A stretch of DNA of 64,000 nt from Rhodococcus sp. 105337. GTDB taxonomy: Bacteria > Actinomycetota > Actinomycetes > Mycobacteriales > Mycobacteriaceae. The notes beneath the pieces are model-generated. The model saw nothing but the letters and a program-made list of their open reading frames with translations. It was not told where the DNA came from and did not search any database. Shown one piece after another: positions 1-8,189 of this stretch (its first letter is position 1; each line of letters opens with the position of its first letter). The DNA lies in NCBI RefSeq assembly GCF_012844225.1, contig NZ_JABAGQ010000001.1, positions 620,001 through 684,000 on the forward strand. The letters are read 5' to 3'. The translations under genes were made by a program, and so were the position numbers.

Positions 1-425
1 AGGTGATCACGCAGTGCCGGATCGGTACGGGCCGCGCCGAGAAGTTCGTACCACGCCGCATTCATCGGCGCCCGACATGCGCTGCGCAACAACAGCAGGC
101 AGGTCCGCACCACGTCGACGGTGGCATCGGCACCGCTGCGCTCCTCGAGGCGTCTGAGCACCGCGAGCCCCGCCCGGAAGTTCACGAACTGACGTTCGCT
201 CACCTCTTCGGCGGCCGCGACCATCAGGTCGAGCCGCGTGGGGAAGTGCCGGAAAACCCCGCCCGAGGACACTCCCGAACGACGGCACACCTCCCCGATG
301 GTCGTGGAGGTGTAGCCGCGTTCGGCGAGTGAGGCGATCGTCGCGTCGAGGATCCGGCCGATCGTTTCCTCGCGTCGTTCCTTCTGGGTGCGCCGGGGCA
401 GACGCTCGCCGTGCAGGACGGGCAC
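1..425 (-). CDS. TetR-family transcriptional regulator (C-terminus cut by window edge)
   Basis: Partial regulator running off the left edge; about 141 residues are visible. From a GTG start the protein reads VPVLHGERLPRRTQKERREETIGR, then a classic TetR helix-turn-helix at about residues 18-65 (ILDATIASLAERGYTSTTIGEVCRRSGVSSGG followed by VFRHFPTRLDLM). The ligand-binding half is incomplete. The GTG lies just behind the stop codon of the upstream amidohydrolase (bases between the two genes: two), so the genes are probably co-transcribed and the regulator may control that amidohydrolase. No in-frame ATG offers a better start. Ligand and targets are unknown. Confidence 0.8.
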   Translation of the reverse strand, partial: MPVLHGERLPRRTQKERREETIGRILDATIASLAERGYTSTTIGEVCRRSGVSSGGVFRHFPTRLDLMVAAAEEVSERQFVNFRAGLAVLRRLEERSGADATVDVVRTCLLLLRSACRAPMNAAWYELLGAARTDPALRDH

Positions 426-427
426 TC

Positions 428-2251
428 CTACCCCACCGACGCCGACGCCTCCGTCGTTCGTACCGGTGCGGGACCGCGCTCCTCCACACCAGCCTTCAGG
501 AAGCGGCCCGTTCCGACGGTGCGCCCGTATCCGTCCACGAACTCACCGGCGCGGAAGACGACCTTGCCCGCCACAGCGGTCGCGGTGACCGCCCGGTCGT
601 TGCGGTTCACCATCCGCCGCAGTCCGCCGAATTGCTCCAGCGGCGCTTCGTGATACCGGTCCGTGTCCTCGTCGAGGCCCGCCGGATCGATGACGACGAA
701 GTCGGCACGATCACCGATCCGCAGATGCCCGGCGTCGATTCCGTAGAAGTCCGCGAGTTCTCCGGTGAGCTTGTGGACAGCGGTATGCAAGGGCAACACC
801 GGCTTTCCGCGCTGCTCCCCCTCGTGGATCCGGCGCAGCAGGCAGATGCCGAAATTGTAGAACGCCATGTTGCGCAGGTGTGCACCGGCGTCGGAGAAAC
901 CGAGGGTGATGCCTTCCGTCCGGATGAGCCGGTCGGCCACCGCGGGTCGATCGTTGGCGATCACGGTGTGCCAGCGGAATTCCCGGCCGTATTCCACGAC
1001 GAGGTCGAGGAACGTGTCCACCGGGTGGAGCTTCCGTTCCCGCGCGACGTCACCGATGGACCGGCCGACGAGCGACTCGTCGGGGCATTCCACGATGCGG
1101 GTGTCGTCGAAGTCCCGGTGCCAGACCCTCGGCGAGAACTTCTTCTCGAAATCACGACGGAACCAGCGGCGATAGGCCTCGTCGCGCAGCAGGTCGTTGC
1201 GCCCCATCTCCTCCTGGAGATGCAGTGCCGCCCGCCCCGAACCGAACTCCTCGAATACGACGAGATCGATCCCGTCGGAATAGACCTCGAAGGTCGTCGG
1301 CAGGTGCTGCCAGCGGAACGCGCCCTTACCGATCTTGTTGGCCGCGTACGCGATCGGGCCGAAGATTCGATTGACCCACCGCTCCGCCTTGGTGTCGGCC
1401 GCTGCGAGGACGGAGGTCTTCATCGGCTTGCGCCCGAGTCCGGTGCTCGCCGCCGCGAAGAACGCCACGTCGTACTTCGTGTTGAGATTGGGGACGGCCT
1501 GCAGCACACGTCCACGCCTGCGCAGGATCCTGTGCAGGCGACGGAATTCCGACCACGAGGCATGCGTCGAGGGCAATGTGCGGGAGCGGTAGCGGTCGCC
1601 GTCCATCTTGTCCCACGGATTCGTCATCGTGGAGACGCCGAGGAAACCCGCGTCCAGAGCCTCCGATACCCGCGCGTCGATCGCGGCGAGTTCGTCGCGG
1701 GTCGGCCGATTGGCACCGTCCGTCGAACGCCCCAGACCCATCACCGAGGCACGGATGTCCGAGTGTCCGACGAATGCGGTGATGTTGGGGCCGAGCGGCA
1801 GTTCGTTGAGGGTATCGATGTACTCACGCGGCGAGTTCCACGTCTTGGAGCGCTCGAGTGCCGCGAGCACGTGTTCGCGGGGCAGCGCCTCCACGCGGCT
1901 GAACAGGTCGGCGGCGTCGACGGGCGGAACGTACACCGTGGAGATCGAGCAGTTTCCCATCAGCACCGTGGTGACGCCGTGTCGCACCGACTCGGGCAGA
2001 CCCGGGCCGACGAGCACCTCGGCGTCGTAGTGCGTGTGCGTGTCGACGAAGCCCGGCATGACCCAGCGGCCGGCCGCCTCGACCACCTCGGTGCCGGCCC
2101 CGACGGGCAGGTCGTCCGACGTCACCGCAGCGACGACACCATCTCGGATACCGAGGTTGCGGACGGCTCCGGGCGAACCCGTTCCGTCGAACCACAGGCC
2201 GCCGCGCACGACGACATCGAAATCCTCGTTCTTGTGATCCACACCACTCAT
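428..2251 (-). CDS. N-acyl-D-amino-acid deacylase-like amidohydrolase
   Basis: A 607-residue amidohydrolase-superfamily enzyme resembling D-aminoacylases, which remove the acyl group from N-acyl-D-amino acids. The beta-sandwich N-terminus (DVVVRGGLWFDGTG) is followed by the metal-binding HTHYD motif at about residues 81-85, GHSDIR at about 164-169, and the late FSDAGAH motif carrying the catalytic aspartate. The C-terminal LRIGDRADFVVIDP segment is typical of the fold. A TTG would lengthen the protein by 14 residues; I prefer the ATG opening MSGVDHKNEDFDVV. It is divergent from a D-threonine-aldolase-like gene, so a role in D-amino-acid or N-acyl-amide turnover is plausible but inferred. The substrate could differ; dihydroorotase-like and D-hydantoinase-like relatives share these motifs. 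Confidence 0.8.
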   Translation of the reverse strand: MSGVDHKNEDFDVVVRGGLWFDGTGSPGAVRNLGIRDGVVAAVTSDDLPVGAGTEVVEAAGRWVMPGFVDTHTHYDAEVLVGPGLPESVRHGVTTVLMGNCSISTVYVPPVDAADLFSRVEALPREHVLAALERSKTWNSPREYIDTLNELPLGPNITAFVGHSDIRASVMGLGRSTDGANRPTRDELAAIDARVSEALDAGFLGVSTMTNPWDKMDGDRYRSRTLPSTHASWSEFRRLHRILRRRGRVLQAVPNLNTKYDVAFFAAASTGLGRKPMKTSVLAAADTKAERWVNRIFGPIAYAANKIGKGAFRWQHLPTTFEVYSDGIDLVVFEEFGSGRAALHLQEEMGRNDLLRDEAYRRWFRRDFEKKFSPRVWHRDFDDTRIVECPDESLVGRSIGDVARERKLHPVDTFLDLVVEYGREFRWHTVIANDRPAVADRLIRTEGITLGFSDAGAHLRNMAFYNFGICLLRRIHEGEQRGKPVLPLHTAVHKLTGELADFYGIDAGHLRIGDRADFVVIDPAGLDEDTDRYHEAPLEQFGGLRRMVNRNDRAVTATAVAGKVVFRAGEFVDGYGRTVGTGRFLKAGVEERGPAPVRTTEASASVG

Positions 2252-2343
2252 GCGGCCGAGTGTAACCCCAAATAGAGGTTGCGCACTCTCCAAATCCCGA
2301 TGTGCTCCCCCGGGACCCCACTCACCCCCGATAGGCTGCGGAA

Positions 2344-3417
2344 ATGACCTCGTTCCCCGACCTCGACGCGACTCCGGTTCTCGTCGTCGATACCGATGTC
2401 CTCGACCGCAACGTCACGCGGATGGCGCAGTCGGCCGACGCGCGCGGGCTTCACCTGCGACCGCACGTCAAGACACACAAGTGCGTCGAGATCGCTCGGC
2501 GTCAGCTCGCCGCGGGTGCCTGTGGGCTGACGGTGGCGACGGTGTCCGAGGCCGAGGTATTCGCGGACGCGGGTGCCGACGACCTCTTCGTGGCGTACCC
2601 CTTGTGGGTGGACGCCGCCCGCGGCGCGCGGCTTCGGGCACTCGCCGCACGCGTCCGGCTCACGGTCGGGGTCGAGTCCACCGCCGGCGTCCGGGCACTC
2701 GCGGCGCATGCCGGCACCGGCGTCGGCGTGCTCGTCGAGATCGACAGCGGGCATCACCGCACCGGAGTTCCTCCCGAGCGGGCCGGCGCCGTCGCCGCGT
2801 CCGCCCGCGACGAAGGCCTCGAGGTACACGGCGTCTTCACCTTTCCCGGTCACTCGTATGGTCCGGGCGTTCCGCCGGTGGCCGCCGCCGAAGAATGGGT
2901 TGCGCTCGCGGCCGCGGCCGCCTCGCTGCGCGCAGTGGGCATCGAACCGGCGGTGATCAGCGGCGGCTCCTCACCCACGGTGATGATCGAGGCCCCGACC
3001 GAAGCCACGGAATTGCGGCCGGGCGTATACGTCTTCGGCGATGCGCAGCAACTCGAACTCGAGGCGATCACCGAGCAAGACCTCGCGCTCACCGCGCTCG
3101 CGACGGTGGTCTCGGCACGCGGCGATGTCGTGGTCCTCGACGCCGGGAGCAAGATTCTCGGTGCCGACCGGGCGTCGTGGGCAACCGGATACGGCCGTAT
3201 TCTGGGGACGCCCGATGCCCGGATCGTCGCGCTGTCCGAACACCACGCCACCGTGCAGTGGCCGGGTCACACCTCCCCGCCCGCGCTCGGTGAGCGGGTG
3301 CGAGTGGTGCCGAACCACGCATGCAACGCCGTGAACCTGGTCGACGAGTTGGTGGCGGTCTCCGGCGACGCGGTGGTCGGCAGGTGGCCGGTCGCAGCGC
3401 GGGGATGCACCACCTGA
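2344..3417 (+). CDS. D-threonine aldolase / D-serine dehydratase-like PLP enzyme
   Basis: 357 residues of the alanine-racemase-N-fold group (D-threonine aldolase, DSD1-type D-serine dehydratase). The motif RPHVKTHK at about residues 39-46 contains the lysine expected to hold pyridoxal phosphate. The C-terminal HACN motif near residue 328 matches the metal-binding site of this family (His and Cys ligands for zinc or manganese). EIDSGHHRTG and ISGGSSPT are typical barrel segments. It is divergent from the D-aminoacylase-like gene with about 90 bp between starts, which supports a shared role in D-amino-acid metabolism (inference). Aldolase versus dehydratase activity cannot be told apart here. 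Confidence 0.8.
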   Translation: MTSFPDLDATPVLVVDTDVLDRNVTRMAQSADARGLHLRPHVKTHKCVEIARRQLAAGACGLTVATVSEAEVFADAGADDLFVAYPLWVDAARGARLRALAARVRLTVGVESTAGVRALAAHAGTGVGVLVEIDSGHHRTGVPPERAGAVAASARDEGLEVHGVFTFPGHSYGPGVPPVAAAEEWVALAAAAASLRAVGIEPAVISGGSSPTVMIEAPTEATELRPGVYVFGDAQQLELEAITEQDLALTALATVVSARGDVVVLDAGSKILGADRASWATGYGRILGTPDARIVALSEHHATVQWPGHTSPPALGERVRVVPNHACNAVNLVDELVAVSGDAVVGRWPVAARGCTT

Positions 3418-3448
3418 CCCGTCCGCCGTTCACCGTTACGCTCCGTGG

Positions 3449-3898
3449 ATGCCACCACTGAATCCCGACTTGAGCGGACGGGTCTTCCCTGCGACGTCGT
3501 ATCTCGTCGGACGCGAGAAAACCCGCGAGTTCGCTCGTGCCGTGCGATCGAAGAACCCGATCCACCACGATGTCGATGCCGCTCGTGCCGCAGGTTTCGC
3601 GGACGTCGTCGCACCGACCACCTTCACCACCGTCGTCCAGAGCCCGGCGGTTGTGCAACTTCTGGAAACTCCGGGCACCGGCCTCGAGCTACATCGGACG
3701 GTGCACGGCTCGGAGAAGATCGAGTATCACCGCCCGATCGTCGCCGGCGACGAGCTGGCCACCACACTCACCATCACCGACGTCACCGAACGCGCCGGCA
3801 GTTCCATCCTCGCCACGGTGTGCGAGATCCGGGATACCGCCGGGGATCCGGTCGCCACGATCACATCGACACTGCTGCACCGGGGAGACGACGCATGA
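3449..3898 (+). CDS. MaoC-like N-terminal hotdog dehydratase, HadA-like
   Basis: 149 residues, a single hotdog domain of the FAS1-like dehydratase type. The segment VGREKTREFARAVRSKNPIHHDVDAARAAGFADVVAPTTF strongly resembles HadA, the non-catalytic partner subunit of the (3R)-hydroxyacyl-ACP dehydratase of mycolic-acid synthesis. Its stop overlaps the ATG of the next gene (ATGA), so the two are translationally coupled and probably form a heterodimer. The genuine had locus normally carries HadC and ribosomal or tRNA neighbours, none of which is here; this is therefore more likely a paralogous hydratase pair acting on acyl-CoA or acyl-ACP. Confidence 0.75.
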   Translation: MPPLNPDLSGRVFPATSYLVGREKTREFARAVRSKNPIHHDVDAARAAGFADVVAPTTFTTVVQSPAVVQLLETPGTGLELHRTVHGSEKIEYHRPIVAGDELATTLTITDVTERAGSSILATVCEIRDTAGDPVATITSTLLHRGDDA

Positions 3899-4332
3899 CG
3901 CGGAGCACGGCACCACGTTTCGACGATCTCGAACTCGGGGCGATCGTCGCGAAGTCGGACCTGAAGGTGACTCGGGCGGATCTGGTTCGCTACGCGGGCG
4001 CGTCGGGCGACTTCAACCCGATCCACTTCGACGACGCGGTCGCCGCCGGGGAAGGCCTGCCCGGCGTGCTGTGCCAGGGAATGCTGACAGCGGCACTGGG
4101 ACTGCAGGCCGTCGTCGACTGGGCCGGGGATCCGACCTCGGTGATCTCGTACGAAGCGCGCTTCACGCGGCCGGTCGTCGTCGACCCGCTGGACGGGGCC
4201 GACCTGTCGATCTCCGCGAAGGTCGCCCGCCTCGACGACGTGGAGCGTGTGGCACGCGTCGACATCACCGTGTCGGCAGCGGGCCGGACGGTCCTCGGGA
4301 AGACGCAAGCCCGCATCCGTTTCTCGTCCTGA
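3895..4332 (+). CDS. MaoC-family dehydratase, HadB-like catalytic subunit
   Basis: 145 residues forming one MaoC hotdog domain. The hydratase-2 motif is visible as YAGASGDFNPIHFDDAVA at about residues 35-52, with the catalytic Asp and His of the family. GVLCQGMLTAALG is the usual second conserved block. It begins at an ATG overlapping the stop of the HadA-like gene by four bases. Together the pair would hydrate or dehydrate 2-enoyl/3-hydroxyacyl thioesters. It ends about 30 bp before the sugar-dehydrogenase lipoprotein gene, which may share the transcript but is functionally unrelated as far as can be seen. Confidence 0.8.
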   Translation: MTRSTAPRFDDLELGAIVAKSDLKVTRADLVRYAGASGDFNPIHFDDAVAAGEGLPGVLCQGMLTAALGLQAVVDWAGDPTSVISYEARFTRPVVVDPLDGADLSISAKVARLDDVERVARVDITVSAAGRTVLGKTQARIRFSS

Positions 4333-4361
4333 CCCGGCAGAATCGCGCGCGCCGCGAGAGG

Positions 4362-5483
4362 ATGTACGACGTGACCAGAACTCTCCTGGCTCGGCTCGCC
4401 GTCACCGCTGTGGCGGTGCCCCTCGTGGCGTGCGCGTCGCCGTCCACTCCCGCGATCGACGAGGAACCCACCCGGGCGAGCACCGCCACGGCCGAGTCGC
4501 CGGCACCCGACGCGGGCGACCCGCGTGTCACCGGAACCGTCGCATCCGGGCTCGAGACTCCGTGGGGGATCGCGTTCCTGCCCGGCGGTTCCGCGCTGGT
4601 GACCGAACGGGACTCGGGGCGGGTACTCGATATCGCCCCCGACGGCACCGTCCGCGAGGTGGGCCGCATCGGCGATGTGGTCGCGCAGGGTGAATCGGGG
4701 TTGCTCGGCATCGCGGTCTCCCCAACCTTCGACGCCGACGGCCTCGTCTTCCTGTACGCGACGACCGGCGCGGACAACCGCATCCTGCGCGCCGTCTACG
4801 ACGGCACGGCCCTGTCGGAACCGTCCGTGATCGTCGACGGCATACCCGCGGCCCGGATCCACGACGGCGGACGGCTGGTCTTCGGTCCGGACGGCATGTT
4901 GTACGCCGCGACGGGTGAAGCCGGTGACGCCGAACTCGCTCAGGACCCCGCGTCGCTCGGCGGCAAGATCCTCAGGATCACGCCGGACGGCGCGCCCGCT
5001 CCGGGCAACCCCGATCCCGCATCGCCGGTCTATTCGCTCGGCCACCGCAACGTGCAAGGACTGGCGTTCGACGGACAGGGCCGCCTGTGGGCGTCGGAGT
5101 TCGGCCAGAACGACGTCGACGAGCTGAATCTCGTCACGCCCGGAGCGAACTACGGCTGGCCCGACGTGGAAGGGACCGGCGGCGCTCCGGACTTCGTCGA
5201 CCCCGTCACGACCTGGCCGGTATCCGACGCCTCCCCGTCCGGGCTCGCCTTCGCCGACGACCGGCTCTGGATGGCAGCCCTCCGCGGAGAAAGACTGTGG
5301 AGCATCACGATCCGGCCGGACGACACGGTGGACGCGCGGGAATTCTTCGTCGGCGAGTACGGACGGCTCAGGACCGTCGCCGCCGCGCCGGACGGTTCGC
5401 TGTGGTTGACCACCTCGAACCGCGACGGTCGCGGGCAGCCCGGCGACGACGACGATCGCATCCTGCGCGTCGAAATATCCTGA
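4362..5483 (+). CDS. PQQ-dependent sugar (glucose/sorbosone) dehydrogenase-like lipoprotein
   Basis: 373 residues with a signal sequence and lipobox: LLARLAVTAVAVPLVAC puts the lipidated cysteine at residue 23, so the protein should be anchored on the outer face of the membrane. A low-complexity Ala/Thr/Pro linker follows, then a six-bladed propeller with LETPWGIAFLPGG, LLGIAVSPTF, DGGRLVFGPDGMLYAATGE, and SLGHRNVQGLAF, all hallmark segments of the soluble glucose/L-sorbosone dehydrogenase family (PQQ cofactor). The ATG at 4362 is chosen; a GTG nine bases downstream is an alternative. The real substrate in actinobacteria is generally unknown. Confidence 0.85.
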   Translation: MYDVTRTLLARLAVTAVAVPLVACASPSTPAIDEEPTRASTATAESPAPDAGDPRVTGTVASGLETPWGIAFLPGGSALVTERDSGRVLDIAPDGTVREVGRIGDVVAQGESGLLGIAVSPTFDADGLVFLYATTGADNRILRAVYDGTALSEPSVIVDGIPAARIHDGGRLVFGPDGMLYAATGEAGDAELAQDPASLGGKILRITPDGAPAPGNPDPASPVYSLGHRNVQGLAFDGQGRLWASEFGQNDVDELNLVTPGANYGWPDVEGTGGAPDFVDPVTTWPVSDASPSGLAFADDRLWMAALRGERLWSITIRPDDTVDAREFFVGEYGRLRTVAAAPDGSLWLTTSNRDGRGQPGDDDDRILRVEIS

Positions 5484-5489
5484 GACGGA

Positions 5490-5942
5490 TCAGGGAACGA
5501 GTACGACGACCGTTTCGGCGACCAGCGCCGGCTTGGTTCCGCCCTCGACCTCGACGGTGTAGTTCACCACCAGATTCGCGCCTTTCGCGGTGCGTTCGAG
5601 CGACGTGAACTCGGCGCCGGCACGAATCCTGGAACCGACGGGCACCGGCGCGGGGAAACGCACCTTGTTCGCACCGTAATTGATCTTCATCGTCACGCCG
5701 TCGAGTGAGAAGATCTTCGCGCCGAGGACCGGCAGCAGCGACAAGGTCAGATACCCGTGTGCGATCGTCGTGCCGTACGGGCCGTTCTTCGCCTTGTCCG
5801 GATCGACGTGGATCCACTGGTGATCACCGGTGGCGTCGGCGAACAGGTTCACGCGCTCCTGGGTCATCTCCATCCACTCACTGTGGCCGAGGTCCTCCCC
5901 GACCGCCTTCTCGACCTCGTCGATTCCGTGGAAAACTCGCAT
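5490..5942 (-). CDS. MaoC-family enoyl-CoA hydratase
   Basis: 150 residues, a single hotdog domain. NLFADATGDHQWIHVDPDKA at about residues 33-52 is the hydratase-2 motif seen in Rv0130-type (R)-specific enoyl-CoA hydratases; YGTTIAHGYLTLSLLP follows. The ATG giving MRVFHGIDEVEKAVG is preferred over a start 11 codons upstream because that extension (MTATTTRTGAQ) is not family-like. It is the third gene of an acyl-CoA dehydrogenase-GntR-MaoC operon, which fits a beta-oxidation-type role, and it converges on the sugar-dehydrogenase gene with only a few bases between stops. Confidence 0.85.
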   Translation of the reverse strand: MRVFHGIDEVEKAVGEDLGHSEWMEMTQERVNLFADATGDHQWIHVDPDKAKNGPYGTTIAHGYLTLSLLPVLGAKIFSLDGVTMKINYGANKVRFPAPVPVGSRIRAGAEFTSLERTAKGANLVVNYTVEVEGGTKPALVAETVVVLVP

Positions 5943-5971
5943 TTGTGCTCCTGTTCGGGTAGTTGTGGCGG

Positions 5972-6718
5972 TCAATGCCCGGTCCGCCTGAGGGTGACGC
6001 GATACGAGTAGTGCTCCGGCAGAAAGTAACTCACCGACAGCTCCGCCGGTAGTCCCTCGGCGTTCGAGTACAGGCGGTCCACTCTCAGCAGCGGATGCCC
6101 TACCGCACAGTTCAACTCGGCCGCGACCTGCTCGGATGCCGATGCCACGGTGATCGACTGTGCGGCTTCGACGATCGGGCTGTCGAGATGAGGCTCGAGC
6201 AGGCCGATCACGGTGTTACGGCTCGACGCGCCCGCCCGCAACGCCGGTGCGTCCAGCACGTGCGCCGCGATCTCGTCGGGGAGATGAATGGTGGTGAGCA
6301 CGAAAGGGGTGGCCCCGTGCACCCGCCGGAGCACGACCGAGTAGAGCAGATCGGTGTCGAGCCGCAACCGGCTCGCCGCATCGATGTCGACTCCCCTGTG
6401 TAGCGGGGTGACGATCTCCATGACGGTGTCGGCGGACAACGCGAGGAGGTCCTCGATCGACCCGAGTTGCCGCCGGTAACGCCTGCCCGACTCGTCCGCG
6501 AACGTGCCACGCCCCGGGACGCGGTAGACGATGCCGTCCGCCACGAGATCCTGGAACGCACGCCGAACCGTCTGCCTGCTCACCCGGTGCTGCTCGGCCA
6601 ATTCGGCTTCGGTAGGCAGGCGCGTCCCGTTGCTGTACCGGCCGGCTTCCACCTCGTCCCGTAGCCGACGGGCGAGCTGCGCGTAGGCCGGTTCCGTCCC
6701 TCGTGCTCTGCCGTCCAT
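5972..6718 (-). CDS. GntR-family regulator with UTRA ligand domain (HutC subfamily)
   Basis: 248 residues. The N-terminal winged helix (AYAQLARRLRDEVEAGRYSNGTRLPTEAELAEQHRVSRQTVRRAFQDLVADGIVYRVPGRGTF, about residues 11-73) is followed by a UTRA effector domain from about residue 90 to the end. It sits between the acyl-CoA dehydrogenase and the MaoC hydratase in one operon, so it probably controls its own operon and perhaps the divergent hydratase gene. Two copies of a 12-bp element in the divergent intergenic region are candidate operators. The ligand is probably a small acid or acyl-CoA intermediate (inference). Confidence 0.88.
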   Translation of the reverse strand: MDGRARGTEPAYAQLARRLRDEVEAGRYSNGTRLPTEAELAEQHRVSRQTVRRAFQDLVADGIVYRVPGRGTFADESGRRYRRQLGSIEDLLALSADTVMEIVTPLHRGVDIDAASRLRLDTDLLYSVVLRRVHGATPFVLTTIHLPDEIAAHVLDAPALRAGASSRNTVIGLLEPHLDSPIVEAAQSITVASASEQVAAELNCAVGHPLLRVDRLYSNAEGLPAELSVSYFLPEHYSYRVTLRRTGH

Positions 6719-6742
6719 GACCGCCGATCCCGGTGGTACCGG

Positions 6743-7894
6743 TCAGATTCCGCCGCGGGCCACGAGTTGGCTCGCGATCACGTTGCGCTGGATCTCGTTG
6801 GTCCCCTCACCGACGATCATCAGGGGTGCGTCACGGAAGTAGCGTTCGACGTCGTACTCGGTCGAGTACCCGTAACCCCCGTGGATGCGCACCGCGTTCA
6901 GGGCGATCTCCATCGCAATCTCCGAGCAGTACAGCTTCGCCATGCCTGCTTCCATGTCGCATCGTTCGCCGCTGTCGTACTTTTCCGCCGCATAGCGGGT
7001 GAGTTGCCGAGCTGCGGTCAGTTTGGTGGCCATGTCGGCGAGGTAGTTGCCGATCGACTGGTGTTTCCAGATGGGCACCCCGAAGCTCTCGCGATGTTGC
7101 GCATAGGCCAGCGAATCCTCGAGTGCCGCGGCCGCAACACCGAGCGCGCGGGAGGCGACCTGCAGACGGCCGGTCTCGAGGCCCTTCATCATGTGTCCGA
7201 AACCTTTGCCCGGGTCGCCTCCGAGGATCGCCTCGGCCGGAATCCGGTAGTTGTCGAAGCTCAGTTCGCACGACTCGACGCCCTTGTAGCCGAGTTTCGG
7301 CAGATCCCGTGAGACCGTCAGGCCGGGGCCGTGTTCGACGACAACGACGGAGATGCCCTTGTGCCGCGGGGTGGCCTGCGGATCGGTCTTGCACAACAGC
7401 GCGATCAGCCCCGCACGTCGCGCATTGGTGATCCAGGTCTTCGCGCCGTTGATCACCAGATCGTCGCCGTCGCGCTTCGCGGTGGTCGTCATCGCCTGGA
7501 GGTCGGAGCCACCGCCCGGTTCGGTGAGCGCCATCGTCGCGCGGATCTCTCCGGTGGCAAGCTTGGGCAGGTACCTGCGCTTCTGCTCCTCGGTGCCGTA
7601 CAGCGCAAGCAGTTTCGCCACGACCGTGTGGCCGCCCATCGCGCCCGCAAGACTCATCCAGCCGCGCGAGAGTTCCTCGGTCACCTGCACGTAGCAGGGC
7701 ATCGACACCGGGGATCCGCCGTACTCCTCGGGTACCGCGAGGCCGTAGATGCCGATCTGCTTCATCTGCTCGATCCAGCGTTCCGGGTACTCGTTGGCGT
7801 GCTCGACTTCCTGCACGGTGGGCTTGACCTCGCGGTCGACGAAGTCGCGGACCGTCTCGATCAGAAAAGTCTCTTCGTCGTTCAGAGTGCTCAC
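6743..7894 (-). CDS. Acyl-CoA dehydrogenase
   Basis: 383 residues from a GTG start (VSTLNDEETFLIETVRDFVDREV). An upstream in-frame extension of 61 codons runs through promoter-like DNA and is rejected. Family landmarks: YGLAVPEEYGG, MALTEPGGGSDLQAMTTTAKRDGDDLVINGAKTWITNA (FAD-binding segment), RIHGGYGYSTEYDVERYFRDAPLMIVGEGTNEIQRNVIA at the C-terminus. The catalytic glutamate expected in this class is in the VGEGTNEIQ block. It would oxidise an acyl-CoA to a 2-enoyl-CoA and pass electrons to an ETF. It is the first gene of the operon with GntR and MaoC. Confidence 0.9.
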   Translation of the reverse strand: MSTLNDEETFLIETVRDFVDREVKPTVQEVEHANEYPERWIEQMKQIGIYGLAVPEEYGGSPVSMPCYVQVTEELSRGWMSLAGAMGGHTVVAKLLALYGTEEQKRRYLPKLATGEIRATMALTEPGGGSDLQAMTTTAKRDGDDLVINGAKTWITNARRAGLIALLCKTDPQATPRHKGISVVVVEHGPGLTVSRDLPKLGYKGVESCELSFDNYRIPAEAILGGDPGKGFGHMMKGLETGRLQVASRALGVAAAALEDSLAYAQHRESFGVPIWKHQSIGNYLADMATKLTAARQLTRYAAEKYDSGERCDMEAGMAKLYCSEIAMEIALNAVRIHGGYGYSTEYDVERYFRDAPLMIVGEGTNEIQRNVIASQLVARGGI

Positions 7895-7937
7895 GCGGAT
7901 CCTTCGATCGGTGCCGGGTGGCGACCCGACCAAACTT

Positions 7938-8076
7938 TGTACGGCCATTTTGTTGACCACGCGTAGCCGTGTCAATGCCTGCCCCTTCGAATCCGCCCGA
8001 AATTCCAGAGTTTTCAGCAATACGTGTGGCTGCATCTGCCTATAACTCTGGCGCAGCACCCCACAATGGCCGTACA
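7938..8076. promoter_or_regulatory. Divergent control region with paired 12-bp elements (candidate GntR operators)
   Basis: The element TGTACGGCCATT at 7938-7949 occurs as its exact reverse complement AATGGCCGTACA at 8065-8076, so each gene sees the same element in its own reading direction. On the minus strand a -35 TTGACA (7970-7975) and a weaker -10 CAAAAT (7947-7952) are separated by 17 bp, and the element overlaps the -10 and extends just downstream. On the plus strand a TATAAC box at about 8041-8046 lies roughly 20 bp before the second copy. This placement would suit repression by the operon's GntR protein. Binding is inferred. Confidence 0.5.
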
Positions 8077-8189
8077 TTCACCGCGTTCCCCGCTGTCCCG
8101 AAATCCACGAGGTTCTCCGTGACGTCCGAGCCACACTCTTCCGGCGGCGAGCAGCGCCCGTCGCACCCTGTCGAAAGCCGGAGCCTGAC

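Noticed and set aside
329-2275. 648-residue open frame on the plus strand
   Set aside because: Antisense to the D-aminoacylase-like gene; high-GC third-position bias creates it and its translation has no recognisable domain.
3449-4332. The essential mycolic-acid hadABC locus
   Set aside because: No HadC and no typical neighbours; a paralogous pair is the safer reading.
7950-7965. GCGTAGCC near the GntR promoter as a sixth copy of the cluster palindrome
   Set aside because: Only one half-site is present, the second arm is missing and the spacing to -35/-10 boxes differs.
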